Shown here: piece after piece, positions 63,852-64,000 of the stretch
How the letters are laid out: each line of letters begins with the position of its first letter
How positions within the stretch are numbered: the first letter of the stretch is position 1
Assembly: GCF_000263635.1 (NCBI RefSeq)
Contig: NZ_ADEV01000007.1
Span: 124,001 to 188,000, forward strand
Origin: Gardnerella greenwoodii 00703Dmash
GTDB lineage: Bacteria > Actinomycetota > Actinomycetes > Actinomycetales > Bifidobacteriaceae
Length of the DNA stretch: 64,000 bases
Direction of reading: 5' to 3'
The notes under the pieces: model-generated
Databases searched by the model: none
What the model saw: the letters and a program-made list of their open reading frames with translations, nothing else
What the model was told of the DNA's origin: nothing
Translations under genes and position numbers: made by a program

Positions 63852-64000
63852 AATGGTACTCCTTAACGATTAATTAACAACCTTAGGGATTATCGCACGT
63901 TGCCAAGACGTTATACTAGCTCACGCCTAGCTTATGCTAAATCCAGTTGCAGCAAACTTATGCTGCAATATCTGCAACGGTTGCATTTAACAATGTTACG
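63852..64000. other. Window end, no gene seen
   Basis: This should hold the bL37 promoter on the minus strand. TTGCAGCA and TGCTGCAA form a weak inverted repeat near 63945-63968. The window ends before any further gene. Confidence 0.4.

Overview
The window looks like a chromosomal segment of a low-GC member of the Bifidobacteriaceae (Actinobacteria), most like Gardnerella. The evidence is an actinobacterial translational T-box before ileS, a long IleRS of the kind bifidobacteria carry, single-chain GlyRS, ftsZ-sepF, DUF3107, the metalloprotease/Lon-like protease/UvrD neighbourhood, a 24-residue bL37 gene, and several very large sortase-anchored surface proteins. The genus is inferred from gene content and base composition; I ran no search.

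Layout. (1) 1-18.5 kb is a cell-surface region. It holds a 2,132-residue Rib-like repeat adhesin with LPKTG, an LPKTG pilin with its class C sortase, and a 2,057-residue subtilisin-family protease with LAATG. Two of these genes are preceded by promoter-like sequences in which a run of G lies directly before the -10 box, a design that suggests phase variation. (2) 19-25 kb: tRNA-Lys, xseAB, tRNA-Arg, then ileS under a T-box, then a BrnT/BrnA-type toxin-antitoxin pair whose antitoxin looks truncated. (3) 25.7-32.3 kb: a peptide-type ABC importer (two permeases, lipoprotein, fused double ATPase) and murI. (4) 32.3-40.7 kb: VKOR, a PHP phosphoesterase, DUF3107, an APH-fold protein that lacks both catalytic aspartates, a UvrD-like helicase, a DUF2342 metalloprotease and a Lon-like membrane protease. 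(5) 40.7-51.8 kb: housekeeping and division genes (tRNA-Val, a DivIVA-domain protein, recO, uppS, a thiamine-binding protein, glyS, dusB, ftsZ, sepF, trmB) with a Gln/Tyr-rich membrane protein among them. (6) 52.4-58.2 kb: tRNA-Glu, a YkoE-like ECF S-component, a CAU tRNA, a PfkB kinase, pepP and folC. (7) 58.2-62.2 kb: a minus-strand set of MurE-type ligase, ATP-grasp ligase and Asp/Glu racemase, which together fit synthesis of a D-aspartate peptidoglycan cross-bridge. (8) 62.2-64 kb: a DnaQ-like exonuclease, an ECF sigma factor and bL37.

The gaps between genes are unusually rich in structured repeats. One family has three copies (about 9.7-10.25, 34.0-34.43 and 51.84-52.33 kb). All share a core of about 85 nt closed by a long stem. 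In the third copy the stem sequence is entirely different but still pairs, which points to selection on RNA or single-strand structure. A second hairpin family (nested in the first copy, and at 43.3 and 18.87 kb) shows paired changes in an 11-bp arm. A third family is built on a TTTGGAG/CTCCAAA palindrome. These elements and the G-tract promoters are the best candidates for something not yet described.
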